A stretch of DNA of 64,000 bases from Lunularia cruciata (lineage: Eukaryota > Streptophyta > Marchantiopsida > Lunulariales > Lunulariaceae): assembly GCA_948567375.1 (NCBI GenBank), contig OX419757.1, positions 40,052,001 through 40,116,000 on the forward strand, in the 5' to 3' direction. The notes below the pieces were generated by a model that did not search any database, was not told where the DNA came from, and saw only the letters and a program-made list of their open reading frames with translations. The number at the start of each line of letters is the position of its first letter. Within the stretch, counting starts at the first letter, position 1. Position numbers and translations under genes: made by a program. Below, piece after piece: positions 20,427 to 34,500 of the stretch.

Positions 20427-23395
20427 TACTGGACGGGTGGGCGCCAGACATGTTTACTATGGAACTCTTCCTCACGCTTTCAACTGTAGATAGCCTAAGG
20501 TGATGATGTTCTCCCTTTCTCCTCAAAGATCACGATTGCAATTTCCGACCCGATTCAACAATTCGAAAAGCATGTGACATCTAGCACATTGGAGAGAATG
20601 TCCCGGATAACGTTCTCGATCGCAAACACTTCAAAAGCAATCAGCTTTATCGAGATAGCTTCATCCTCATATCTTAGCTTGCTTTCAGCGTAGACGGCAC
20701 AAAGATCTGTGTCTCATGTTCTAAAGACCGAGCCAGATAAGCTGGTGCCGATGGAGTTTCGAGATTATAGCTGCTTTGCATGAAGAACATGTCAACTTAG
20801 TGAGAACGGGGTTTAGATTCTAAACTAGTCGGACTCTTGGACGTGACAATAACTTGCACAAAAGAATCAACTCATTTTATTGTTTCTCGGTCAATCAACA
20901 TCCTCACTAATGCCTTCTTGTTATTCGATAGAGTTAAGATTCTTCCATGGAGAGAGAGACATGCTCCAAACCTCATTTGAAGATTTCCGGATTACTTTCG
21001 GTCCCTACTTAACTTTCATAGAAATCCTAGACCATGTCTTCGCATGACACATAAATTTTGTAGAGAGAAGAATCCATTATAGTTCATGATGCAATTCGCA
21101 ATAGAGTGTATCAAATCATGTGAATTACACTGTTCTGGATTCAGATTGAGCAAGGATTGGATGTACAAAGATCGCCTCCTCAAGTGAGAACAATTTTTAT
21201 TTATGTTCATAAATAGTCATTGTATCTTGCATGACGTGGTTACTACAAAGCATCTATGAATAGGATCGTTGGCATAAGCAAATGTAGCTGTGGGAATAAT
21301 AGTAACCAGTGCACAACCATTACACAACTTAATTATCTTTGTATAACCTTTGTATCTTCATAACTTGAGGTTGCTTACATACGAGAAGAGGGGCACTTTC
21401 CAACCATGTTCACATTTTACTGTAGGCAACATTCTCGATTCTCAATCACTTTACAACACTCTCGATCCTTTGGTCTTCGTTCACGTACATCAACAATTGG
21501 CACGTCCCCTATAATTCAAGAGTAAATTATCTTTCTTAGTTTCTTCGGCATATATAGTTATGGCCGCTCACTTGATTCTAATTTATTTTTCTTTTCCGCT
21601 TTGGACTATTGAACCTCGCATTCTCGATTTCCTTTTGCACTTGTTTGTACTCTTTTCTTTAGGCGGGGTTATATGTATCAGTTGCTAGATAACAGTCGTT
21701 GTGTTCAACTTTACTTTACTCATAAAGACTATATAGTCAAAGATTCATGTCGAGAAGGAATCTTCTTTTAAGGATGTAACATTTACAATATATGCTGAGA
21801 TGAACCGTCCTTACTCGTGATTGGATCCATATGTGGCGCATAAGATTTTGCTTTTATCATTAAGGGTCTATCAAAAAAAAAATTGAAAAAGAGAAAATGT
21901 AGAGCTCGCAAAATCCACCCACGTAATACTTTGCTTGTGTTTTTTTTCTTACACTCAAGTTTTTATTTTATAAATATATATAGGATAAATTTGATTTTAT
22001 ATGATCTTTCTTCATTAGTCTAAAATGATTCATATCACTTGATGTCGCTATAAGTCGGACTATTCCGACCTTTTCCCTTTCAAGAGATACCGTATGCAGT
22101 ATCACAATGAACTGACTCGAATTAATCCAAAGCTTGAAAATGAATATCTCACCGTACATATGTTTGCTCGTGATTATGAAGAAGCCTAAGAAGAAATAGA
22201 CTCGCCTTAAATAGGCTGTCCCGTGAATCTCATTACAACTAAATGGAACAAGTTTTGAGAGCAGGAGTTACTTTCAATAATATAATTTGCCCAAGATGTA
22301 ATAATAGTACAATTTTTTTGAAATGGTAACTTTTAAATTAATTTTATCATTATTAACATTATTTGAGAAGAAAAAAAAGTTTAAGAACAAGAAAATATTT
22401 AAAACTAAACAAATAAAATTAATAACATATTAAAACTATGAAATTTCATTAACTTAAAAAACAAAAAATATTACTTTATGGTGCAAAATTTTTTTTTATC
22501 TCAAAATCAATACTTGAAGTGATTGTAAGAGGATTCTTTAAACATTCATGTTTAAAAATTTTCAAATAATAATAAAATAATTTATATGGATATTTAATTT
22601 TACTATACACTTCATACTAATTGAAATTTCAGCTATTCTCCAATTTTTAATTATGCCTTCTATTACTGTAAAACGTGTGATAAGTCAATATATTAAAATT
22701 TTAATGGATTGGTTAATCTTATTCTTTATGATCCTAAGTTGCTCTTTCTACTTCATATTATGTTACTACTATATGTATATGTTATGAGTATAAGGAGGAT
22801 ATAATAAGAAAGGAGAAACGTATCATTGACATTTATTACATGTTATTGATTTACACCGTAATATGATTTTTGTATGGTTTGCATGTGACCATACTAATAC
22901 TTACTGGTAAAAAACCTCATATAACGTAGTTAAGCATCATTTTTATTGTCTTCTCTCTATATATTGCAAAGCGCAAGTGCAAAGCTTTTTGAGCTTTTGG
23001 GGATGATATCATAGGTTGATAAATACATGTTGAGCGGGCAATACAGTATTCATCAAAGACAAGAGAAAAATTAATATAGATGCTTGTATGCATAATAAAG
23101 CCTTTTCTTATTTACTACAGGAAAGTAACAAATTTGCATTGCAGATTTGACTTAGCAACAACTTGAAATATAGTTATGTGATAAAGCTTCTAGTATCCTG
23201 CCTTGGAAATTAAAATCTTGCGCTTTTCTTTTTGGTTAAAATTTCTTCTTCATTTTTGCTCTTTTGAAGAAAGAATCTAACTCCTATTTTTGAATATCTT
23301 ACCCAATAAGAGCCAAATGGACAAGTATATATATTTCTCCATCTTGTTATGAAAAATATGGATTTATCTAAATCTAAAGATGAGGATGGATGATC
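20427..23395. other. Transition into AT-rich intergenic DNA
   Basis: From about 21.8 kb the base composition becomes strongly AT-rich, with poly-A and poly-T runs. Only short frames occur, none recognised. Confidence 0.5.
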
Positions 23396-23396
23396 T

Positions 23397-23508
23397 ATTG
23401 AAATTAAAGTGCTTAGATTCATTTCGTACATATATGGATTACATTTGTACTCATGAAGAAACTTAACCATTATATGTGAGAAATGAATCTAAAAATTTTA
23501 ATTTCAAT
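23397..23508. repeat. Imperfect 29-bp inverted repeat
   Basis: 23397-23425 and 23480-23508 are reverse complements with about 26 of 29 positions matching (ATTGAAATTAAA...TTAGATTCATTTC). Confidence 0.8.
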
Positions 23509-23595
23509 GGGCTATTCATTCTCGTTGGTTATATTTCTTCATAAGTATAGACTTTTGAAACATAAGATTTTTCCCTCAACATCAACATTTCAAAG

Positions 23596-23665
23596 TGAGT
23601 TATCATCTGCACCTAGAACTATTATAAGGTCAACATATATAAATCAATAGGGGAATGGCCACAAT
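23596..23665 (-). pseudogene. Fragment of Ty1/copia reverse transcriptase
   Basis: The minus strand encodes IYVDLIIVLGADDNSL, resembling the catalytic YVDD region of copia reverse transcriptases followed by the usual G-x-D/N-D segment. One aspartate of YVDD is missing, so it would be inactive. The fragment is short and the call rests on this motif. Confidence 0.4.
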
Positions 23666-23996
23666 ATTAGAAGGTATGTATTCATTCTTTCATATTTATG
23701 TACAGTAGTTCAAGAATATATATTTTTTAATTAATTTTGATTAATTAAAAATTTTTAATTAATTTTTTATTTTTAGATTGATCAATGAGAGTGCTAATAA
23801 AGACAATAGCTTCAAGGTACTCATGAAGATAATAATTTTATTGGTTTTAGTAAATATAAACAAGTAATTTAGGATTTTCTATAACATTAGAGAAACGTTT
23901 AATCTATTGAGTGAGAATATTCCATCAATTTCTTGTGGATAATTTGTTATCCTCTTATGTAGGTGCTTTATTATAGTTGAAATATTCCCTACATAT

Positions 23997-24000
<4 letters not shown>

Positions 24001-24033
<33 letters not shown>
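24001..24033. repeat. (AT)n microsatellite
   Basis: About 16 uninterrupted AT dinucleotides starting at 24002. Confidence 0.97.
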
Positions 24034-24035
<2 letters not shown>

Positions 24036-27000
24036 TTCATCTGTTTATCCTGTTTTATTAGTAAAGCTTTTACTCAAAAAGGTGACAAGTGCTCTTAAAC
24101 CTTTTATTCACTACAATTTTTTTTATAGTTATGGAATGCACATCAACCTTTTATCTATCATCTAGCGGAGATTAAAAAAAAAAGATGTAATTTTCTAGTG
24201 TTTTACTTGAACAATACTTCTGTTTCTTGTTGGTCCTGAATTCTATATGGCAAGGTCAGTAGAAGGGAAGCTTCATGTTAAATAGAATTTGAATATATAA
24301 GTGGATGTATTGTTTGATGTTGCTATGTGGTGTAAATTATCTTTTTTATGTGAATTATTTATAATATTTTAATTTCTATTTCATATTTTCATATGTTTGA
24401 ACTTTATGTGGATAAGACAGGAATCCTTCAATGTTTCTGTATTTATGCAAAAGTAGTCATCTAAGTTAGTGGACTTGAAAGAAGTCAATTTATTATTAAT
24501 AAATTTTCCTTTAGAGGATAGGTACAACACTATTTGATCAATGATGATATTTAGAAACATAACCAAAATGAGCAGTATATATTTTTTGTGTCTTTAACAG
24601 TTTATGTTTACTTATGTGATATTTTTTCTCATGGATAAGCTGTTTGCCTTAACTTGTGTGTTTTGGTTGATTTACTCCAATGTACGTTTGCCATCATGAG
24701 CTTGTTGGTCATGTTACTTGTGAGTCTGTGGAGCTTAAGAGTCCTTGTAATACGCTTACGCTTACAATTCAAAGCAAAAAAAATAAATTTGTTTTAAAGA
24801 AGACATAGAATCTCATATTATACATTTCACCCATTACTTACAAGATATCCTTAGGACATCAGCAAGTCTATAGTTATATTCTGATGAGTTCCTTAAATAT
24901 GGGTGTTTTATTTGGTTTCCAATCTATCAAATAGAGTGGAATAAGAATGATTATATGAATACCTTGGATTAGGTGGGTAAATCGAAGAACCTACTAATAT
25001 GTGCAAAGAGACTAGATAATTCATCTCTTTCAATTAAAAAATATTTATTTTAAAACATATTGATATAATCAACCATCTATTTATTTCCAACTAAATTAAT
25101 TGTTTCATATTTTACTTGAGTTAATTAACAGCTCTTTGGAGCTTTGAAATATTTCAAAGCTGAATTAAAATTTTTAGCATTGTTTTTATACATATTTTTC
25201 AATTCAAGCACAAACGTTTCGTGAAGAGGATTTGGACATATTAGAGTCCTGAGAATAATGAATAGGTTGACATATATTTTAGTGAAATAAACCACATAGA
25301 AAAAACCCATAAAAGTGAATTAGTCTTGGAATATTTATATTTATAGTATTTACGTAGATCTATTGCAAGCGATCCAATTGCAAGTAGAAAGGTTACTTAC
25401 ACAATCGACCATGGTTCCCCACATTTTACTTTGTGTACCGTTGATCACAAATTTTATTTTCTATACCATTGAGTATTGAGCGTTGTTTGTCTTGCTTTTA
25501 ATATAGTACAAAACTAGATCATGTTCTAGACTTCAGTTATTGCAAAACACTTTGGCTGATTTCTGTGCAGATTAGAGGAAAATAGTCGTTACACAGCTCA
25601 CGAAACATATACCTAGAGTGTCCAAGATGAAATAGGTAACATGACAAACCAGATAGACTATAGAGTGGACCGAACCATAGGGATCAAAGTTGCAAAACAA
25701 AGTTACGGAACCAAAGTCGAAGCTCAACGCCGACGAGTAGAATCAATAAGTAGAAGTTGGAAAATAAAAAAGCCAGGATAATTATTATTACAATATTATA
25801 TCTTAAACTAGATTGAAATAGTAATGAATTTTTTTATATTTTTTATCTTATGTAGATCACAAAAGTGCTCCTTATGAAAACAAACAATAAGGGCAAGCAA
25901 AAAGCTCTAATGTAAGCGGTCAAGCTATGAAGTCCATCTTTATCCTTGCTTAGTTTACATAGCTTTACTTTACTCTACGAGGACAGTGGGGGATTAGGGT
26001 TTACGGTTTTTGGGGTGGTCCCATAAAAGATCCGGAGCTTCCTTTTTACAGTGGGGGGTTTCACATTTAAAAGTAAAAGAGGTTTATGGGGTAATTTAGT
26101 GATACCCGGAGTGATTTAAAAGTGCCACCCGGAGCAACTAAAAAGAGACTAGGCGGGAAGAAATATTTGAATTCCTCCCCACTTGTGTCGGGGTAGGTAT
26201 TGAATTTGCGAAATTTCAAGCTATGCGATGAAACTTGTTTTATCTTTAAATGATGTTAACATGGTCGGTTTTACCTCTCCAAGTTTAGATTCTCAAGTTT
26301 AAAGCGTGTCTCAAAGTTTAGCGTACAAAGATGAATGAACAAGAAAACATTTTAAATGATCAGCCCACCAGACCTGAAAGATTTTCTGTAAACACTTGAC
26401 TGTCACACAGGTCACTCGGGATGCGCGGCTTACGCAAATTCTATACGGGTTGTGCAGGAAACGCAGAAAATGCAGGCTGTGCGGGACGCGCGGGATACAG
26501 GAGGGAAGAAATTGGAACCTTAACAAAGCACCCTCAAGTTTCAGCTTCAGCAAAAGGGTAAATCTCTAAGCCAAGAAAAGGTTCCCAAGCGGGAGGCTTG
26601 CCCATTCATATTAGGTAGTGGTCTTTGTTGTCTTAGCCAGGCACTAAGAGAAGCCCTCCATGCATCTGATCAACAAATGAGAGTTTTATGCAACAAAGTC
26701 CGAATTCATATACCATGGTCCATAAACAAAGAGGTTACAAAAAAATGATGTCGTTCATTGGGGACCGTCTTCTGGCGAAAGGCGTTCAGTACTCCGAATG
26801 GTTAAAATGTTGCAAAAGGACTTCATGGGTAGTTCGGAGTGTTTTAGCACGAAATTAAGGTGAGTATTCTCAGTCAATACCGGAACGCACTTCAAGAGTA
26901 CACGCCACAAGACAAGTCTGGAATTGGTATGATAATCTGATGCAGACGATGGCTGCTTATATTACAATCGAGGTACACGTAACTCGTCACGTAATTTTAT

Positions 27001-28261
27001 ACATCGTCTTGAGGATAGGACCCATAAGACAGACACTGAAAAGAAGAATTCCTAAGGCGGATGAAGGTTGTAAGCGAAATGCAATCACAATTGGTCGACA
27101 AAGTGGTCGACGGGAGATAATTGGCGTCAAGCTATTTCCCCGCTTCAAGATAGATCGTGTACGTTCATGGCTTGCGAGGCTGCTCGTACATGTAAAAACT
27201 ATGGCACAAGCTCTTGATTGGAAAGACCAGAAGATCTATCAAATAATGATCTATCTCTGTAAGTTGGTTCTTGCAAGTTGATTCAAGACTCAGACTAGGG
27301 TTCGTTGCCCAATCCAACTCAAGCTCACTCCAACTACTGTACTCTCTTCACTTGCCTAGTCTGATTCACAATCAACTTCCTACTCCAAAATTCATGAAAA
27401 ATAATCTGTGATCCGAATTGGACACTAGGAAAATTGAGAATCGACCAACCTACGAGAGAGGTCTCTAGTGAATTAGAAGTGGAGGAATTCTCAAAGTCGA
27501 AGGCTGAGGCCCAAAGTAGAATGGAACACGACATCTGCACCCGTCAATGTCCACGGGCACACTTGCACTCAGCGAAAGGTGCAAAGTATGCCCGTAAAAT
27601 TGGCCAACAGGCTTTACAAAAAAAAGTTGAAAGAAAAAATTCGTAAATTTACAGCTCTCCGTGTTTTCCTTTCCAGTCTTCGAAGTTACGGGGTGATGAT
27701 CGAGCAAAATCGAAAGCCTAATCTTAATTACATGTCACTTTGCAAAATTTGCAAAAGTTATAACAAGCTAAGGGTTCATGTGAATAATTTGTGTTTCTCG
27801 AAAATTCTGGGTGGATATAGTAAGTTTCTAAATTCTTTGAGAAGTACTTTTGAAGAGTCAAGCTTTTGATAATTAAAAGGGAATTTTGAAATCACAATCC
27901 ACATCGAGAGGAGAGCTTAGGTGTTTCTTGCCAGGATAGCTAACCAGCTAAAGAAGAGCTAAAGAAGGTAGTTAGTAGTGTAAGGCGGAAGTGCAAGATG
28001 GCACTATGGATTCAAAGGGTGCAAGCATGAGGGAGAAAGGTGGCAAGATCAAGGGAAATTTGAGAATTGTAAATTTGTTAGAAGTAAGCTTTGGCTCACC
28101 AGTCCATTGAATGTAGTGGGTGCCAAATTAATTTAGGGTTTAGCAGGGCCTTGTATGTAGGGCAATGTGATGGATATGAATACCATGGAGCATGCAGCTT
28201 GGGAAGTTTTCTTATAAGCCCTGATTCTCAATCTCTTGAATTTCTTGAATTATAGGTAGAA
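24034..28261. other. Intergenic region without recognised genes
   Basis: AT-rich to about 26 kb, then more mixed composition. A 113-codon frame at 26940-27281 has no recognisable domain and is not called a gene. No repeat copy of the families named elsewhere was recognised. Confidence 0.4.
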
Positions 28262-29860
28262 TTGTCCAAGAGTCATAGACAGCCGCCTCGAGTTGATTGT
28301 ACCACCTTCCTTGATTCCCAAACTCATTATCTTGTAGTTGCCCCGTTGGCTGTAGCTGCTAGAGAAGTGCTTTCTAATAGCCACCTGTCACCTCTTTCTC
28401 ATTTTACAACCCTTATCATAGCCGGAGAATCTATTAGCACTTTAGATGAAACCACACTTGTAGCTACTATGGATGTTGTTCCCCTTCCATGCAAATTCCA
28501 GCATCTCCTTAATATGGTAGTATCTCTAGGACCTTCTGTGTAGTCCAAAAGAGTGTTCACAAGGCCATCATCATCAGAATCGGCAACCCCTTCAAGGAGA
28601 CATGATGATAGGTTTAAAATGATATCATACCATCATAGTCAAGTTCTAGATTATCTTGAAGACCCAGACAATTTAAAATTGATCCATGGAGGTCCTTGCA
28701 AGAAGCTAGTGCAAAAGAGCACCACCTTTAGCTACATGGCCACATACTTTGTAAAGTTTGGAAAGTGCTTTCCTGAATCAATGAATGGAGAGAGTTTAAC
28801 CAGGAACTGGGCTAGTTAGATGATATCATACAAATTGGCTATTCTGTCATGGGAGAAGGCCTTACATACAAGGAGCTTAAACAAGGATTAAAAACAATTG
28901 ATGACAAGCTTAATCATATTTGTACACACTATGAAAAAAAATAGATAAGTTGTTTTGTAGTAGAGGTAATATTGCTCCTCCTGCCTTTGTAACTCTAGGA
29001 GTAGAGAATGATTTGTCAAAGATGAGATTGGAGGAAGAATCTTCTTCCCAAGTCATGTGTGAACCCCAAGTGCACCCAATGCACAATCACACTACCAAGG
29101 CCACACATGTATCAAGACTTGGTTTCTTAGAAGGTTTTCATTCTACTATTTTTCCTCCTGAATCTAGCACACAAGAATCAAAGTATGTTTCTTACAAACT
29201 ATACTCTCAACACTTTATTGTAGAGCCCTTGCCCAAGGAGAGCATAATTGAGCACCAACATGAGGAGAGGCAAACTAAGCCATGTGTAGGAGGAGGAAGA
29301 GAGAACAACCCCTTTACATCAAGAGTATCAATCTCCACCAAGTATTCCATGAGTGATCCCATAAGCCACTAAAGGAGATCAATGGGAGGTAGATAGTGAG
29401 AATAATGGAGTCGGCCAAGAGAGTGAATCTAGGAAGAGAAGGAACATATCTTGAGTTAAGATGACAATCTCTTCCACAATGGTTGTGTTTGCACATGATC
29501 TTTCATGTGTTACAAAAATTAGAACAAAAACATTAGAAGCTAGAGAGAGATATATGCTTGCTGAAATGAAGCTCAAAGACTACCCAAGATGAAGAAGTTG
29601 AGAAAACAAAGTGAAATGGAAAAGAATACATTGATTTCCAAGAACAAGAAGAGTCTATCAAGATGGAGAAGTTGAGAATCAAAGAAAGAAATGCCAAGCC
29701 AACCGGTTTCAAAAGGCAATTATAGAGTTAGCAAAAGTAGTGAAAACACCCAAGGAAATAAAGAGCATTGTGAGCCTCATGAGCATGGTTCCACCCTCGG
29801 ATGAAATCCAGACCCATGTAGAGAATAGTGAGTAATGTCTGTTATTGAGTAGTATCTATG
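28262..29860 (+). pseudogene. Harbinger-associated DNA-binding-like protein, copy 1 (decayed)
   Basis: Open segments joined by frameshifts and stops (for example near 28541 and 28816) give one long product related to the minus-strand locus at 62080-63380. Shared blocks: FKM...QVLDYLEDPDNLK-x-IHG (28614-28690), a KSTTFSYMATYFVKFG block (28713-28760), GEGLTYKELKQGLKTIDDKLNH (28852-28917) and EKLRIKERNAK near 29660-29695. The order of a folded N-terminal domain, a GEGLT...TI-DKL segment and a basic coiled C-terminus resembles Myb/SANT-like second proteins of PIF/Harbinger elements. That family assignment is inference from memory of the layout; the homology between the two loci is seen directly. 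Confidence 0.55.
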
Positions 29861-32600
29861 ACCAAATAGTATTAGTAGTGTTCTAGTACCACTTGAAATG
29901 GTTTTCTCACATGTATTACACAAGAATTCATCTATATATCTTAATATATAATCTTCTACTTAGTTCATCTGTTTTTTTCATTTTATGTTTTGTATTATTT
30001 TTTGTGCTTGTTTCAGCTTTGTTCAAATGATGTATTCATCTTCATTCAGATTTTTCAAGTTTGTACACTTTGCACAATTTGAGTTTGATTTGTAATAAAT
30101 ATCCATGTGTACAACCTTTGATTTTATATGTAAATAAAGATTTTCTTTGACTTGGTTAAGGTGGAAAAAGAGAGGAGTTGGTTTAAAAGTGACTCTTCAT
30201 CCTCCATAAGAATGACTCTTTACCCTCCCAAGACTATGTGAAAAGTACTCAAATTTAAATAGGAGAGATTTCAAATTGCTAAAAATATTTAGGAGAAGAA
30301 ATGACCTATCAACTCATCATTTGAATTTTTTGGTTGTTTGTTGGGTTGGGTTTGCACATTGATAGATTGAATTTTGGAGGATTTGCACGTTGAGTGATGA
30401 AACTTAGATGGTTTTAGAACAGAAAAAAATTCTCTTTTCAAAAAGAGGAGGATTTGTAAAGAAGAAAAGAGATAAGAAGTGAGTGGTTAAGAAATTAGTA
30501 GAGGGTTTAGTAAATCAACCCAAGAGACTTGAGGAAATAAAATCAAGATATATATAGTTCCTTGGGAATTAGACCTGCAAAAAGTGCATTCAAAGAGTTT
30601 AGTTGAGTTTTGACTTTGAAAATTTTAGTTTGTAGAAAATAAAAACAAGGCAAGCATGCACAAATTTGACCCATGGGAGGTTTTTGGTGTTCTCTTGTTG
30701 GTGATGACATGTAAGGTGAGCAGAATCTTAACTCTTGTAGAAACTGGAAACATAGGCATTTGCAAATGCAACTCAAAAGGCAAGAGGTTGGTGGTGACTT
30801 GTGGAGAGAATAAAAGGGAGAGAAAACCTGAAATAGTGAGAATAGAGAGAAATTAAATTTAGAATGATGGTCAAAACAACACAAAAATTGCAAGATGGCA
30901 ATGCAAGGGTATGAGAGATTGGTTGACAAGGAGGAGCAAAGTGGAGCAGAAACAACTAAAGGACCTTGGTTGGTGAGATTTAATAAAGTGATCAATTACA
31001 TGCCCTACATGAAATGGTGTTAGATTGATAGAGCCATGATAAGTGAATGTGCAGAAATAATATAGGAGGTTGATTGGACACTCTTGATTTGAAAATAGGA
31101 ATGGAGTTTCCATGCTCCCATGTGAGTTTTTCATCAAAATTTGAAATGAATTGATCAGAAATTTTGGAATTTGGAAACCATTGCATAATTGCCATCTCAC
31201 ACCTCACCATGCACCCTTGCAAACCACTCAAAGGTGGTTTGCATGGATAAGCAGTTTGCACATGCAAGATAGTGGTTTGCACAAAAGGCAAGCAATTTGC
31301 ACATCAATGGTTTTGTTTGTGCTTTTGTTTTAGGTTATATTTGATGCATTCTACCTTGAGGATTTATCATGCTTATTGGATTGAGTATATCTTGGTTCAC
31401 TTTATCAGGTTGCCACTACTATCTAACCACTTTCAAAGTAAGTTTAGGGTCATGTGAATTTAAGCATGTGAATTTGCAGGTTCTTTTGTGTATAAAATTT
31501 ACTGGCACATAGAACAAAGATACTCATCAAGGGAGTATTAGAGTGCAAGAGTTAGTTCTTAGTATTGAGATGATTGAGGAGGCATTTTTTTTTGCTTAGG
31601 GAGAACACTCCAAGGAGGAAGATGGTCCCATAGAGTTTGGTTGAAGATTGGTTTCCTCTAAGAGACCATACTGCTAGGAGATATGTAGTATGATTTTGTG
31701 CATACCCTACATTCAAAACTTTCTTCTAAATCCTGTCTAGGCATCCAAGACTAGTACATGGGAATGTCATTTTGATAGTGGAGAGTAAGATGAAGCACTC
31801 TACCTCAATGTTCTATGATTGGGCAAACATTATTTTATTTTCTATTTAGGCCAACCTAGTTATAGTTTGTAGGCAACTTCGTCACCCAAAGTCGAGATAG
31901 TTTTGTGTGACTCATGTAGGGCAGGTCCTTACACACTTGTTCATGGAGAGGGGATTACTACGTGAGGTAGAGCATGTACATGGTCCTAGATAGTCAAAGG
32001 AGGTTTATGGCATTGAGTGGGAGGATGATGGAAACGAAGCCTCTTCTCAATCATCCTCCTCTTACATCATGGGGACCATGACCATGATGATTATAAGAAT
32101 GAGTGAGAGTGACTTGCATAGAGAAATGTTGATATAGATATCAGTATCTTTATTTGTGTATTTGTGATGGAGCATATGGTGTTTATGCTAGATTAAAGGT
32201 TAACTTTAAAGTCATTGTCATTGAATACTTCATAAATTTACATTGTTTGGATTTACATTTTTTTTTATATGATTTTGATATGAGATGATATGGATGAATG
32301 TTTGTGAGGTTCTACAATTTGAACATGATTATGATCTTGTGTAGATTTTATGTACAAGTCAAGGTCATGCCCATTCTTCCCATGAGAGCACCCTCCCTCC
32401 CTCCACATTCTTCCCATGAAGGTGTTGCTTATGCATTTGAGCTCCATGGGAGCACTCTCTATGCTCACTCTCCCCAATGTAGTACTCCCATGGAAGGGGA
32501 GCCACCTACTGTACCTAGAGAGATTCATTTTACTGTGTATCTTCTAAAAGTATAAACTTTTAGAAGAGCATCTAGTTGATAAAGAAGAGTATTTTTGTCT
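29861..32600. other. Repeat-derived spacer
   Basis: No gene recognised; minus-strand frames around 30543-31291 lack family features. The part at 31200-31320 is rich in TTTGCA strings, and 31330-31420 belongs to the dispersed family also found at 16010-16208. Confidence 0.4.
31330..31420 (+). repeat. Dispersed repeat family, partial copy
   Basis: It shares GGTTA-ATT-GATGCATTCTAC and GGATTTATCA with 16040-16085 and, inverted, with the 45.9-46.0 kb copy. Confidence 0.5.
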
Positions 32601-34500
32601 TGAGGAGCATCAACTAGTGGAGCACAACTTTAGGATGAGCACTTGGGACAGTAGACTATGAGAGTAAGGCTAGAAGAGCATATTCTAGGAGAGAGAAAGA
32701 CAAGACTGGCCAAGCGGGAGATGCACTTATCTGCTAAGGAGAGTATTATTTATGGGAGGTTAGCACACTTAGTTAGTGCTATTAGAGAGTGGGAGAAGAG
32801 ATAGCATGCATAGAGCTGCTAAGCTTGATAGCCTTATTGGTGATAGAGTTGAGAGGATTGATGAGTTGGATAGACTTATGAGAGAGAGGGAGTTGATGGC
32901 CAAGGCATATAGACTTCAGGAGATGTTTTATGTGAGAGATTTTATCACTGTTGTGGGAGCTATTGTAGAGTACCTAGAGATCTCTACATGAGGTAAGGAC
33001 TTTGCTAGATTATTTTAGGCTAGCATACAAGGATGCTTGCCAAGAGGCAACCAAGTGGTTGGAGATGGAGATGTTATGTTTCCCTTGATATTTTCCTCAC
33101 ATTGATGTGGATACTCAAACCAAGCATGCACATGATGATCATGGTGTGGTAGGGTTTAGGGATCATAGGGTAGGATCTCATAGAGATTCACCCTCTATTT
33201 GCATATGGGGAGTCATACTATGGTTGATGGTTTAGATTTTGAGACTAGGGCCACTTACACTAAGACTTTACCTTTGGTTATGTATCATACTAGTGAGACT
33301 AGAGCTACTACCACCACCATTGTAGAGACTAAAGCTACTCAGACTTCACCTTTGGGTGTGCATCACATTGGTGAGACTAGTGGTACATCTATGGGGAGAT
33401 TACAAACTTCTTCTTTGGTTGGGGCTAGGAAAGCCACTTGTGGAAGTCAAATTTTGTTGACTCTCATAAGGGGACCTGGAAGGAGCCTTATTTGCATATA
33501 GGAAAGGACATTACATCTTGGAGACCTCAAATAGGTGATGATCTTGCCATACCTTTTCACTTTGGAGGTACATACCATGAAGCATTGTGGCTTTAAGAGA
33601 GGAAGCAACCTTTGCAAGATGAGGTATTGAGGCTCACAAAGTTTAAATAGAGGATGAGCATGTCTAGAGTATTAATCTCATGCATACTTCCACACCAATT
33701 TGAGGAGGAGGATTATATTGTTGGATGTGTGTTGCATTGTTGACTTGAGAGATCCTACTAGACCAAACTTACCTCCATTCTTGGAGTGGTGTGTAGAGGC
33801 TAGTATGAAAGGATAGCACTTTTACAAAGCTAGTAGTACTTTATGGTACATCTTGCATTTTGGCATGAAGGAGTTCATGGATTATTATATCACACACTTT
33901 GAGGTTATCCTCTAGACTAGTGGCCCAAAGAAGGAAGTGGAAGTACTATTGCAATCTATGGGCAATCAATGTTTTCTTCTTGCAGGAGTGCACACTTGTT
34001 CCAAGCTCATGGTTTGCCTCTCACTCAAGGGTGGATATATTGATGAATATAAAGGGTTCATAGTTAGACCTTACAATATGTTTACATTATTTGAGAGATA
34101 TTTTGATTGTAGATAGTGATCTCTTCCATGTAGTAGAAACCACCCTCATAGGGCATGACCATGATTTGCTACTTTTGATACACCTAGTGCTTCATGCACC
34201 TCCTTAGTAGATAGACTTGTAGCTCCTCTAGATAAAATTTAGAGTCTTTACACATGCTGCTATTAGATTTATATAAGAGGAGTGTACCTTTGGCTAATTT
34301 TTGAGATTATAGCTCAAATCCTTATAAGCTTCTAGGAAGAGCCTTTTATGAGCTCAAGATGCATCCTCGTGAGAGGAGATGGATGTGTTATAGTCCTTTC
34401 TTTATACCACACACATTATATTCCCAATTTCATGATGCACTACAATAGGTGGCCTATGTAGTATGTAGGCTACACCTTGGTATTATACACTTGCACACAT
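32600..34500 (+). pseudogene. Remnant coding sequence of an unclassified transposon
   Basis: Frameshifted plus-strand segments look protein-like. About 32700-32990 encodes an Arg/Glu/Leu-rich, probably coiled-coil stretch (DRVERIDELDRLMRERELMAK). 33199-33501 holds a Thr-rich part with a diverged internal repeat (T-x-PLxxxH...ETxxT). About 33760-34120 encodes aromatic-rich segments (PFLEWCVEAS, LHFGMKEFMDYYITHF). Stops and shifts break all of them. No named domain was recognised, so a transposon origin is inferred from decay and setting. Confidence 0.35.

Noticed and set aside
26940-27281. 113-codon frame with basic residues
   Set aside because: No domain, no signal and no repeat copy; composition does not suggest coding. 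Left as spacer.
30543-31291. Overlapping minus-strand frames up to 150 codons, rich in Phe, Ser and Cys
   Set aside because: Composition reflects pyrimidine-rich DNA on that strand, two overlapping frames are open together, and no motif is seen.
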